Source: Paradevosia sp036499825
GTDB lineage: Bacteria; Pseudomonadota; Alphaproteobacteria; Rhizobiales; Devosiaceae
Reading direction: 5' to 3'
Assembly: GCA_036499825.1 (NCBI GenBank)
Contig: DASYCZ010000035.1
Location: 87,986 to 151,985, forward strand
DNA length: 64,000 nucleotides
Below the pieces are notes generated by a model. The model was not told the origin of the DNA. It searched no databases and saw nothing but the letters and a program-made list of their open reading frames with translations. Positions 52,743 to 59,863 of the stretch are shown piece after piece (the first letter of the stretch is position 1; each line of letters begins with the position of its first letter). The translations under genes were made by a program, and so were the position numbers.

Positions 52743-53075
52743 ATGAGCACCGACGAATATATCGCGGCCCGCGCCGAGTTTGTCAGTTGGGATGCGGAAA
52801 TCAACGATCTAGGAAAGTCCATCGTCGAGATCGGCAATGCCATAAATCAGAAGCGAGCAAGGTTCTCCTTTTCCAATACCGGCCAAGGGCTACCTGTGGA
52901 AGCCATGATGAGCCGCGATTCCGTCAGCGCCGATGGCAGCCAGTGGCCGAGCGCTCAGCGCATCATGGAGACTTTGGCGAGATGGCATGCGGCCCGCAGC
53001 GCTGTGGACAGCGCATGGCACGCCCTTAGTCGGGATCAGCAGGCTGCATTGCAGCCGCCACCCGTCACCCGGTAG
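52743..53075 (+). CDS. Hypothetical protein, 110 residues
   Basis: Not recognised. The product is helical, with a possible coiled coil over residues 1-40 (AARAEFVSWDAEINDLGKS then IVEIGNAINQK) and a second helix near the end (IMETLARWHAARSAVDSAWH). No signal or membrane segment. GAGGAGGAAAG lies 6-12 nt before the ATG, which strongly supports a gene. Eleven nt after its stop a second strong start site begins, so it forms a two-gene unit. Its place opposite a defence-like NTPase suggests accessory-genome content. Confidence 0.7.
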   Translation: MSTDEYIAARAEFVSWDAEINDLGKSIVEIGNAINQKRARFSFSNTGQGLPVEAMMSRDSVSADGSQWPSAQRIMETLARWHAARSAVDSAWHALSRDQQAALQPPPVTR

Positions 53076-53085
53076 GAGGTTGGGG

Positions 53086-53154
53086 ATGGCGGACAACGTC
53101 GACAAAGACGCGCTTGATCCGGACGGCAAGAAAAAGGCAGCGCGCGGCTCTTAA
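53086..53154 (+). other. Short reading frame with strong start, probable 5' end of the next gene before a frameshift
   Basis: ATG at 53086 has TAGGAGGT directly upstream but runs only 22 codons (MADNVDKDALDPDGKKKAARGS). The following gene is in the +1 frame. Skipping one base in the A-run at 53132-53136 would join them as DGKKRQRAALNALG. Either the gene is mutated by one extra base, the read has an error, or the shift is programmed. Confidence 0.5.
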
Positions 53155-53890
53155 TGCATTGGGCTCAGCAATACCCTTCGTGGGAGGGCTGGTTTCGGCG
53201 GGTGTCGGTTACTGGTCAGAGACTGAGCAAGAACAAGTCACCAGAATCCTGAAGCAATGGCTGCAGATGCTTGAGGACGAACTGCGGGAAAAAGGAAGGA
53301 CGATCGCCGAGATTATGGCTCGCATCGACATGCGCGACGACCGGGTTCGCGAACGTGTCGAATCGCCCGAATATCAGGCGCTGCTGAAGAAAGTCTTCCG
53401 GAACTGGTCGTCCATCGATACGGAATACAAGCGTCAGCGGATGCGAAATATCCTGTCCAATGCGGCCGCCGCCCACACGACCTCCGATGACGTTGTTCGT
53501 CTCTTTATCGACTGGGTTAATCTCTACTCCGACTTCCACTTCGAGGTTGTGGGCGAGGTGTACCGCAGTCCGGGTATCACACGCGGCGAGATATGGGACA
53601 ATCTAGGGCGCCCCCAAGTTCGAGAGGACTCTGCGGATGCCGATCTTTTCAAGATGCTCATCCGTGATCTGAGTACCGGAAGTGTCCTGAGGCAGATGCG
53701 TGAGACCGACGACGCGGGCAATTTCCTTCGGAAAGCACCGGCGCGACGCTCGCCGTCTGACAAAGCGCCACGAACCGCCAAGTCGGCTTTCGACATGACT
53801 GAGCCATATGTACTGACGGACCTAGGGTCGCGGTTTGTCCACTATGCAATGGAAGAGGTGATAGCGAAGATCGAATTCAGCGAGGACTGA
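53114..53890 (+). CDS. Hypothetical protein with N-terminal hydrophobic glycine-rich hairpin
   Basis: Not recognised with certainty. In its own frame the only start is a TTG at 53114 without a good ribosome site; the natural start is more likely the ATG at 53086 reached through a frameshift. The product (up to 258 residues) begins with a hydrophobic turn, ALGSAIPFVGGLVSAGVGYW, able to insert in a membrane. Next is a long helical region (VTRILKQWLQMLEDELREKG onward) and a C-terminal winged-helix-like part (FEVVGEVYRSPGITRGEIWD). The shape resembles small membrane-active or sensor proteins of defence loci, but I cannot name a family. Confidence 0.65.
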   Translation: MIRTARKRQRAALNALGSAIPFVGGLVSAGVGYWSETEQEQVTRILKQWLQMLEDELREKGRTIAEIMARIDMRDDRVRERVESPEYQALLKKVFRNWSSIDTEYKRQRMRNILSNAAAAHTTSDDVVRLFIDWVNLYSDFHFEVVGEVYRSPGITRGEIWDNLGRPQVREDSADADLFKMLIRDLSTGSVLRQMRETDDAGNFLRKAPARRSPSDKAPRTAKSAFDMTEPYVLTDLGSRFVHYAMEEVIAKIEFSED

Positions 53891-53984
53891 GAGGCCCCCT
53901 CACATTCGAAAGTTGGGCGTCCGCTTTGGGCCACTTCTGGACTGGCGCCGCGGCTCCCAGCCTCTTCTTCCCATCAAATCCCGG

Positions 53985-54014
53985 AAAAACAAAAAGGGTC
54001 CCGAAGGACCCTTT
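53985..54014 (-). terminator. Rho-independent terminator of tRNA-Gly
   Basis: AAAGGGTCC (53993-54001) and GGACCCTTT (54006-54014) form a 9-bp stem with a CGAA loop; read on the minus strand it is followed by TTTTTGTTTTT. It lies 30 nt after the tRNA 3' end. Confidence 0.92.
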
Positions 54015-54044
54015 GTCATCAAAGCGTTGCCGCGCTTTGAATAT

Positions 54045-54119
54045 TGGAGCGGGCGATGGGATTCGAACCCACGACCCTAACCTTGGCAAGGTTATGCTCT
54101 ACCCCTGAGCTACACCCGC
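54045..54119 (-). tRNA. tRNA-Gly (anticodon GCC)
   Basis: The minus strand gives GCGGGTGTAGCTCAGGGGTA, D-arm AGAGC, anticodon loop TTGCCAA, GGGTTCGAATCCC T-arm, and acceptor CGCCCGC-T-CCA. The 7-bp acceptor stem (one G-U) and all arms close; CCA is encoded. It reads glycine GGC/GGU codons. The foreign-looking segment lies on the side of its 3' end, the usual integration side, but no repeated 3' end was found at the far boundary. Confidence 0.97.
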
Positions 54120-54298
54120 GCTCCAGTCATGCGATGCCTTGGCATCACGTCGACGCGCGCCTATATGCCGAAAGAAAACTGCGATTGCAACTCAAAAACG
54201 GCATCTGTCATCCGCTCTGTTCCACAGGGCTTGTCAGCGCCCCGCTCTCCGGCCAAGAAGGAGGCGAGTTGCGAGCCGAAACCGGCAAAGAGAGACAA

Positions 54299-55240
54299 AT
54301 GACCCTCAACGGCATGACCCCCACTTCCACTCAACCGCCGGCCGGCGCGCTGATCGCCGAATCAACCGACCAGGCTTTCAAGGCCGACGTCATCGATGCG
54401 TCGCTCGAAACGCCCGTGCTGGTGGACTTCTGGGCCCCCTGGTGCGGGCCCTGCCGCCAGCTTACCCCGGCGCTCGAAAAGGTGGTGACCGAGCAGAAGG
54501 GCAAGATTCGCCTCATCAAGATCAACATCGATGAGAACCCGGCCATTGCGGGCCAGTTGGGCATTCAGTCGATTCCGGCAGTGTTCGCCTTTGCGGGCGG
54601 CCGCCCGGTCGATGCCTTCATGGGGGCGATTCCCGAAAGCGAAGTGCGGCGTTTTGCCGACAAGGTCATCGCCCAGGCGCCGGCCGCGGCCCCTGCCGAA
54701 GGCTCGATGGATGCCGAAATCGCCAATGCCATCACGGCGGCAGGCGAAGCGCTAGCGGCGGGCGATCTGCCGCGCGCCGCCCAGATCTATGGCCTGGTGG
54801 TGCAGCATGTGCCCGACCACGCCGAGGCGCTGCTGGGCCTCGCCCAGGTGTATAATAAAGCGGGCGAGCCCGAGCAGGCGCGCGCGACGCTCGACCTTTT
54901 GCCCGAAGAGGCCCGCAAGGGCGACCTCTATACGGCGCTGGTTTCGAGCCTGAAGCTGGCCGAGGAGGCCGCCGGCCTTTCCGATGCGGGGCTTTTGGAG
55001 CAGACCCTTGCGGCCAACCCCGACGATCACCAGGCCCGTTATGACCTGGCCGTGGTGCTCAACGCCGAAGGCAAGCGCGTCGAGGCCGCCGAGGCCCTGG
55101 TGGCGCTCATGAAGCGTGACCGCGAATGGCAGGAAGACGGCGCCCGCAAGAAGCTGCTGGAATTCTTCGAGGCCTGGGGCCCCAAGGATCCCGCCACCCT
55201 CAAGGGCCGCCGCCTGCTTTCGGCGGTCCTGTTCTCGTGA
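54299..55240 (+). CDS. cnoX: Thioredoxin-TPR co-chaperone CnoX (YbbN)
   Basis: A 313-residue cytoplasmic protein: a thioredoxin domain (VLVDFWAPWCGPCRQLTPALE, with the CxxC near residue 48-52; GIQSIPAVFAFAGG with the cis-proline) followed by tetratricopeptide-type helices (AAGDLPRAAQIYGLVVQ, HAEALLGLAQVYNKAGE, ARYDLAVVLNAEGK). CnoX proteins protect unfolded clients from oxidation and hand them to GroEL. E. coli CnoX lacks one active cysteine; here both are present as in alphaproteobacterial members. The next gene follows 11 nt later. Confidence 0.93.
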   Translation: MTLNGMTPTSTQPPAGALIAESTDQAFKADVIDASLETPVLVDFWAPWCGPCRQLTPALEKVVTEQKGKIRLIKINIDENPAIAGQLGIQSIPAVFAFAGGRPVDAFMGAIPESEVRRFADKVIAQAPAAAPAEGSMDAEIANAITAAGEALAAGDLPRAAQIYGLVVQHVPDHAEALLGLAQVYNKAGEPEQARATLDLLPEEARKGDLYTALVSSLKLAEEAAGLSDAGLLEQTLAANPDDHQARYDLAVVLNAEGKRVEAAEALVALMKRDREWQEDGARKKLLEFFEAWGPKDPATLKGRRLLSAVLFS

Positions 55241-55251
55241 ACGGCTAACCC

Positions 55252-55917
55252 ATGCGCAAGCGCCCTGTCTCCCCCGCGGAGCTACCGGCCAGCATTCCGG
55301 TCTTCCCGCTCAGCGGCGCCCTGCTGCTGCCCTTCGCCCATCGGCCGCTCAACATCTTCGAGCCGCGCTATATCCAGATGGTCGACGAGGCATTGGCGGG
55401 CGACCGCCTGATCGGGCTGATCCAGCCGCGCGATACCGATGAGGAATCCCCCGAGGGCCGGGCGCCCCTGCAGTCCATCGGCTGCATCGGCCGGCTGACG
55501 CATTGGGAAGAGAATGGCGAGGGCCGCTATTTCGTCATTCTCGAGGGGCTGAGCCGTTTCGAGCTCGTCTCCGAGCTGACGGTGATGACGCCCTATCGCC
55601 AGGCGGCCATTTCGGCGGAACGCTTCGCGCTCGATTTCGACCATCAATCCGGCGAGGACGCCGTCGATCGCGACCGCTTCCTCAAGATGATGCGCGATTA
55701 TGCCGAATTCGCCAATTTCGACCTCAACTGGGACGAGATCGACAAGACCGGCACCGCCGACCTGGTCAATTTCTGCTGCATGGTCAGCCCCTATGGGGCC
55801 CGCGAAAAGCAGGTGCTGCTGGAAGCCAGTTCGCTCGAGGACCGCGCCGAAACCCTGATCGCCCTGGCTGAATTCGAGATGGCCAAGGGCGTCACCGGCA
55901 GCAGCGTGCTGCAATAG
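55252..55917 (+). CDS. LON peptidase substrate-binding (N-terminal) domain protein
   Basis: A 221-residue single-domain protein equal to the N domain of Lon protease: IPVFPLSGALLLPFAHRPLNIFEPRY, LIGLIQPRDTDEE, SIGCIGRLTHWEENGEGRYF, VILEGLSRFELV. No protease or ATPase part. Function is not settled; it often sits with cnoX and a Trm112-like gene, as here, and probably acts in protein quality control. Starts 11 nt after cnoX. Confidence 0.92.
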   Translation: MRKRPVSPAELPASIPVFPLSGALLLPFAHRPLNIFEPRYIQMVDEALAGDRLIGLIQPRDTDEESPEGRAPLQSIGCIGRLTHWEENGEGRYFVILEGLSRFELVSELTVMTPYRQAAISAERFALDFDHQSGEDAVDRDRFLKMMRDYAEFANFDLNWDEIDKTGTADLVNFCCMVSPYGAREKQVLLEASSLEDRAETLIALAEFEMAKGVTGSSVLQ

Positions 55918-55927
55918 GCGGGGGGCG

Positions 55928-56167
55928 ATGACCGACCCCCGCCATATCGTCGACCGCAAGACGCTGGAAATGCTGGTCTGCCCGCTGACCAAGACGCGCC
56001 TGACGCTCTCGGCGGATGGCACCGAACTGTTCTCGCTCGCCGCCCATCTGGCCTTTCCCATCAGGGCCGGCGTTCCCATGCTCAGCCTCGACGAATCGCG
56101 CCAGTTCGACCCCGAAGAACTGCATGAACTCCCCGATTTGGGCGAAGACGACCACGATAGCGCCTAA
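55928..56167 (+). CDS. Trm112-like small zinc-ribbon-type protein
   Basis: A 79-residue protein with the Trm112/DUF343 pattern LEMLVCPLTKTRL at the start and FPIRAGVPMLSLDESR near the middle. Only one cysteine of the usual CPxC...C set remains, so it probably does not bind zinc. Family members activate methyltransferases in other systems; bacterial roles are unclear. GGGGGG lies just before the ATG; 10 nt behind the Lon-N gene. Confidence 0.88.
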   Translation: MTDPRHIVDRKTLEMLVCPLTKTRLTLSADGTELFSLAAHLAFPIRAGVPMLSLDESRQFDPEELHELPDLGEDDHDSA

Positions 56168-56227
56168 GGCGTTCGCGCGAGCGCCTGTTCGCGGCGAAAG
56201 GTGGCATTCACTTTTCGTGAAAACCCT

Positions 56228-57448
56228 TCAGATCGGATGCCCGAGCAGCAGGCGCGGCCCGCCGCGTTCCAGCCCGGCGGCGCGCCCGATGAGAAATTCC
56301 TTGACCGGCGGCAGCCGGTCGACGAGTCCGAGCCCAAAATCCCGCACCGCCCGCACCGGCGCCACATCGTTGGAGAACAGCCGGTTCATGCCATCGGTCA
56401 CCAGCGCCATCAGCGCCGTATCGAAGCGCCGCCAGCGCTCATAGGCCATCAGCACGTCGTTGCCGCCATGGTCGAGGCCGAGGCGCATGGCCTCGATCAT
56501 CACCTCCGCCAGCGCCGCCACATCCTTGAGGCCGAGATTGAGCCCCTGCCCGGCGATCGGATGCACCACATGGGCGGCATCGCCGATCAGCGCCAGGCGC
56601 GGCACGACGAAATCGCGCGCGATCTGCATTCTGAGCGGAAATGCCTGGAGCCTGTCGTCGAGCGTCACGGCGCCCAGCGAAGAGCCCATCGCCGCCTCGA
56701 TGGCCAGCGCCACCTCGGCTGCGGGCATTTCCTTGTAGCGGGCCGCGGCATCGGGCGTCTCCGTCCATACCAGTGACGAGCGCTTGCCGGTGAGCGGCAG
56801 GCTGGCGAACGGGCCGGCCGGGCGGAAATGCTCGTAAGCCACGCCCTCATGGTCGAGTTCGTGGCTGATCGTGGTGACGATCCCCGACTGCCTGTAGTCG
56901 TGGCTGACGGTCTTTATGCCCGCCATGCCGCGCAACGCCGAATTCTGCCCGTCGGCGGCAACGATCAGCGGCGCCCGCAACGTCCGGCCATCGGCCAGCG
57001 TCAGCGCCCCGCCATTGGCCTCGGCCGCAAAACCCGTCACCTCGACGGGCGCGATGAATTCCGCCTTTCCGGCCAGCATATCGAGCAGCGCCTGCGCCAG
57101 AAGCGTATTAGGCACCATATGGGCGAACGGCTCGCCCGGCGCCACTTCGCCCTCGAACCGCAGGAACAGCGGCCGCGCCAGATCGCCGGTCCCCGAATCG
57201 GTGATTCGCATGGCCTTCACGGGCGAGGCCTCAGCCGCCAGCCCATCCCACACCCCCAGGGTTTCCAGCACCCGCCGCACCCCTGCGGCGATGGAGGAGG
57301 CCCGCATGTCGACCGGCACGCTCACCGGCCGCCGGTCCAATATGCCGATGGTGAGGCCGCTCATGAAGCGGTTGAGGCTGACGGCCAGCGCCAGCCCGAC
57401 GGGCCCGCCCCCAACGATCAGCAGGTCATATTCGCTCTGTGTGCTCAT
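56228..57448 (-). CDS. UbiH/UbiF/COQ6-family FAD monooxygenase (ubiquinone biosynthesis)
   Basis: A 406-residue flavoprotein hydroxylase: dinucleotide motif LLIVGGGPVGLALAVSL at the N-terminus, LIVAADGQNSALR in the middle, and LALIGDAAHVVHPIAGQGLNLGLKDVAALAE, the diagnostic FAD motif of the UbiH/COQ6 family. It adds hydroxyl groups to the ubiquinone ring. Alphaproteobacteria vary in which position each paralogue hydroxylates, so no specific ubi symbol is given. Stands alone, convergent to the cnoX operon. Confidence 0.92.
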   Translation of the reverse strand: MSTQSEYDLLIVGGGPVGLALAVSLNRFMSGLTIGILDRRPVSVPVDMRASSIAAGVRRVLETLGVWDGLAAEASPVKAMRITDSGTGDLARPLFLRFEGEVAPGEPFAHMVPNTLLAQALLDMLAGKAEFIAPVEVTGFAAEANGGALTLADGRTLRAPLIVAADGQNSALRGMAGIKTVSHDYRQSGIVTTISHELDHEGVAYEHFRPAGPFASLPLTGKRSSLVWTETPDAAARYKEMPAAEVALAIEAAMGSSLGAVTLDDRLQAFPLRMQIARDFVVPRLALIGDAAHVVHPIAGQGLNLGLKDVAALAEVMIEAMRLGLDHGGNDVLMAYERWRRFDTALMALVTDGMNRLFSNDVAPVRAVRDFGLGLVDRLPPVKEFLIGRAAGLERGGPRLLLGHPI

Positions 57449-57535
57449 GGGCTTTTTCTAGCGCGTTTTGCCGCCCGAGACAGCAGGAAGTAACTGCCTA
57501 AATTTTTCCCATTCAATTTTTGCCCATCCAAAAAT

Positions 57536-57552
57536 TGCACAAGAATTATGCA
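57536..57552 (+). promoter_or_regulatory. NtrC-like enhancer site upstream of glnK
   Basis: TGCAC-N7-ATGCA (57536-57552) matches the NtrC consensus TGCAC-N7-GTGCA with one change, and is part of a longer exact inverted repeat, AAATTGCA (57532-57539) and TGCAATTT (57549-57556). It lies about 100 nt upstream of the -24 element, the usual enhancer distance. Confidence 0.7.
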
Positions 57553-57638
57553 ATTTGTAAAAGGCCCGAATAACAGGTTGGCTTAATTTTTGGTAAATTC
57601 TCATGACATTCAAGGACTTACCGAATGTGGCGAGAGTC

Positions 57639-57653
57639 TGGCACGGCGCTTGA
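57639..57653 (+). promoter_or_regulatory. Sigma-54 promoter of glnK-amtB
   Basis: TGGCACG-GCGC-TTGAG at 57639-57654 matches the sigma-54 consensus TGGCACG-N4-TTGCA at all but the last two positions. The glnK start codon is 49 nt downstream. The same element recurs before the second amt gene. Confidence 0.8.
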
Positions 57654-57701
57654 GTCTGGGAAGGCATCGAAACCAATACGAGACCCATGAAAGGAACGCC
57701 C

Positions 57702-58040
57702 ATGAAGCTGGTGGTTGCAATCATCAAGCCATCGCGGCTCGAAGAGGTTCGGCAGGCGCTCAATTCGCTCGATGTCCATGGCATGACCGTCACCGAGGTC
57801 AAGGGCTATGGCCGCCAGAAGGGCCATTCGGAAATCTATCGCGGCACCGAATATGCCGTGCATTTCCTGCCCAAGCTCAAGCTCGAAATCGCCACCGACG
57901 ACGCCCAGGCCGACGCCGTGTCGGCCGCCATCCGAGAATCAGCCCAGACCGGCCGCATCGGCGACGGCAAGATTTTCGTTCTGGACCTCGAACAGGTGAC
58001 CCGCATCCGCACCGGCGAAACCGGATCCGACGCGCTCTGA
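57702..58040 (+). CDS. glnK: P-II nitrogen regulatory protein GlnK
   Basis: A 112-residue P-II protein: MKLVVAIIKPSRLEEVRQAL, T-loop VKGYGRQKGHSEIYRGTEY with the uridylylation tyrosine Y51, and the C-terminal signature TGRIGDGKIFVLDLEQV for ATP/2-oxoglutarate binding. It senses nitrogen and carbon status and blocks the ammonium channel AmtB. GGAACG-type ribosome site upstream; an ATG 15 nt earlier is less likely. 66 nt before amtB, in one operon under sigma-54/NtrC control. Confidence 0.97.
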   Translation: MKLVVAIIKPSRLEEVRQALNSLDVHGMTVTEVKGYGRQKGHSEIYRGTEYAVHFLPKLKLEIATDDAQADAVSAAIRESAQTGRIGDGKIFVLDLEQVTRIRTGETGSDAL

Positions 58041-58053
58041 GTCTTTGCTTATC

Positions 58054-58079
58054 GCGTTTTCGAACTTTCCTGAAAACGC
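58054..58079 (+). other. Hairpin in the glnK-amtB spacer
   Basis: GCGTTTTC (58054-58061) pairs with GAAAACGC (58072-58079) around a 10-nt loop in the 66-nt spacer. It may tune the glnK to amtB ratio by termination, processing or protection. Confidence 0.45.
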
Positions 58080-58106
58080 CCCAATGCCGCTTTTGGAGAA
58101 ACCACA

Positions 58107-59468
58107 ATGACAGCGATCAAGACGTCAAAACTATTGGGAGCGGCGGCCCTCGCATCCCTGCTGCTGGCCCTGCCGGCCCTCGCCCAGGATGCCGCCACCA
58201 CTGCCGCGGCGCCCGCAGCCGCCGCCACCGTCGACAAGGGCGACACCACCTGGATGCTGGTCTCCACCATCCTCGTCATCCTGATGACCATTCCGGGCCT
58301 TGCGCTCTTTTACGGCGGCCTCGTCCGCTCCAAGAACATGCTTTCCGTATTGATGCAGGTCCTCTCCGGCTTCTGCATGATCGCCCTGCTCTGGGTGGCC
58401 TACGGCTATACGCTGGCCTTCGGGGGCGGCACCGGCGGCGGGCTTTCCGCCTTCATCGGCGATTTCTCCAAATTCTTCCTCAATACCGTCACTCCGGCCT
58501 CGACCTCGGCCACCTTCACCCCCGGCGTGCAGATTCCCGAACTGACCTTCGTGATCTTCCAGCTGACCTTCGGGGCCATCACCCCGGCCCTCATCGTCGG
58601 CGCCATCGCCGAACGCATGAAGTTCGGCGCAGTGATGCTGTTCCTCGCCATCTGGTTCACCTTCTCTTACCTGCCCATCGCCCACATGGTGTGGTCGGGC
58701 GGCGGCCTGCTGTTCGGCATGGGCGCCTATGATTTTGCGGGCGGCACCGTGGTGCACATCAATGCGGGTGTGGCGGGCCTTGTTGCCGCCATCGTCCTCG
58801 GGCCGCGCATGGGCTTCCTCAAGGAGCCGATGGCGCCCCACAATCTGACCTTCACCTTCGTTGGCGCGTGCCTCCTCTGGGTCGGCTGGTTCGGCTTCAA
58901 CGCCGGCTCCAACCTCGAGGCCAACGGCCTCACCGCCCAGGCCCTGCTCAACACCATCACCGCCCCGGCTGCGGCGGCGCTGGCCTGGGCCGGCGCGGAA
59001 AAATTCGTCCGTGGCCACGCCTCCCTCCTCGGTGGCGCCTCGGGCGCCGTCGCGGGCCTCGTCGCCATCACCCCCGCCGCCGGCTTTGCGGGCACTGCCG
59101 GCGCCATGGTGCTGGGCGCCATCGCGGGTCTCGTATGCCTCTGGGCCGTCGTCACCCTCAAGCCGCGGTTCAAGTATGACGACAGCCTCGACGTGTTCGG
59201 CGTCCACGGCATCGGCGGCATCGTGGGTGCCCTCGGCACCGCCATCGTGGCCTCCCCCTCGCTCGGCGGCTTCGCGCTCAGCGGCTATGAAATGGGCCAC
59301 CAGTTCGTCGTCCAGCTCACCGCCGTCGTCATCGCCGTCGTCTGGTCCGGCGTCGTGGCCTTCATCGCCATGATGATCGTCAAGGCCGTGATGGGCCTGC
59401 GCGTCTCCGAAGCGGCCGAAAACGACGGGCTCGATCTCTCGACCCATGGGGAGCACGCCTACAACTGA
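58107..59468 (+). CDS. amtB: Ammonium transporter AmtB
   Basis: A 453-residue channel: cleaved signal peptide (LALPALAQDA), then eleven membrane segments. Family motifs: WMLVSTILVILMTIPGLALF, YDFAGGTVVHINAGVAGL with the first pore histidine, GWFGFNAGS, and DVFGVHGIGGIVGALGTA with the second histidine. Ends in a cytoplasmic tail that GlnK binds. The following hairpin at 59536-59560 is its terminator. Confidence 0.96.
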   Translation: MTAIKTSKLLGAAALASLLLALPALAQDAATTAAAPAAAATVDKGDTTWMLVSTILVILMTIPGLALFYGGLVRSKNMLSVLMQVLSGFCMIALLWVAYGYTLAFGGGTGGGLSAFIGDFSKFFLNTVTPASTSATFTPGVQIPELTFVIFQLTFGAITPALIVGAIAERMKFGAVMLFLAIWFTFSYLPIAHMVWSGGGLLFGMGAYDFAGGTVVHINAGVAGLVAAIVLGPRMGFLKEPMAPHNLTFTFVGACLLWVGWFGFNAGSNLEANGLTAQALLNTITAPAAAALAWAGAEKFVRGHASLLGGASGAVAGLVAITPAAGFAGTAGAMVLGAIAGLVCLWAVVTLKPRFKYDDSLDVFGVHGIGGIVGALGTAIVASPSLGGFALSGYEMGHQFVVQLTAVVIAVVWSGVVAFIAMMIVKAVMGLRVSEAAENDGLDLSTHGEHAYN

Positions 59469-59535
59469 GTGCAGCCGACCAATTGCAGCGCGGAACCGCA
59501 AACCCTCCTCCCTGCCGTTCCGCACTGCCACCCCG

Positions 59536-59565
59536 GGACAGCCCGGCCTCCGGGCTGTCCTTCCT
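59536..59565 (+). terminator. Rho-independent terminator of amtB
   Basis: GGACAGCCCGG (59536-59546) pairs perfectly with CCGGGCTGTCC (59550-59560), followed by TTCCT. It is 68 nt after the amtB stop. Confidence 0.8.
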
Positions 59566-59585
59566 CCCCTCCGCCCCGGATCACG

Positions 59586-59720
59586 TTAGCCGCGGCGTGC
59601 AGCCCGTGCCCTCTTGGCCCGCCACAGAGGCTTCCCACTCGCAAACCGCATGGGCTGCACACCTCGGCTAATGCCCAAGCCGCAGGCAATCGCCCGAAGC
59701 ACCACGCCCAATTCTTGGGC
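59586..59720. repeat. Inverted repeat with 46-nt centre, plus small hairpin
   Basis: 59586-59605 (TTAGCCGCGGCGTG continuing CAGCCC) and 59652-59671 are inverted copies with 18 of 20 positions matching. GCCCAA-TTC-TTGGGC forms a hairpin at 59706-59720. The whole lies between the amtB terminator and the second amt promoter and has no coding character. Could be a mobile intergenic repeat or a regulatory RNA structure. Confidence 0.65.
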
Positions 59721-59793
59721 AAGCGAGGTCCAGCGCGACCGGGCCCAAAACCCAAGCCCTTGCGGCAACACACAAATCCCCCAGCCTTCCAAG

Positions 59794-59808
59794 TGGCACG
59801 GTCCTTGA
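59794..59808 (+). promoter_or_regulatory. Sigma-54 promoter of the second ammonium transporter gene
   Basis: TGGCACG-GTCC-TTGAA at 59794-59809 is nearly the same as the element upstream of glnK and fits the sigma-54 consensus except for the last positions (TTGA in place of TTGC). The start codon is 55 nt downstream. Confidence 0.78.
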
Positions 59809-59863
59809 AAAGGGCACTCCGCTTAAGCACCGGTTTGCGAGACCGGTTTACGGGGAGCCTTTC

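Noticed and set aside
58131..59531. Open frame of 466 codons opposite amtB
   Set aside because: Antisense shadow rich in Gly, Glu and His; amtB on the plus strand is certain.
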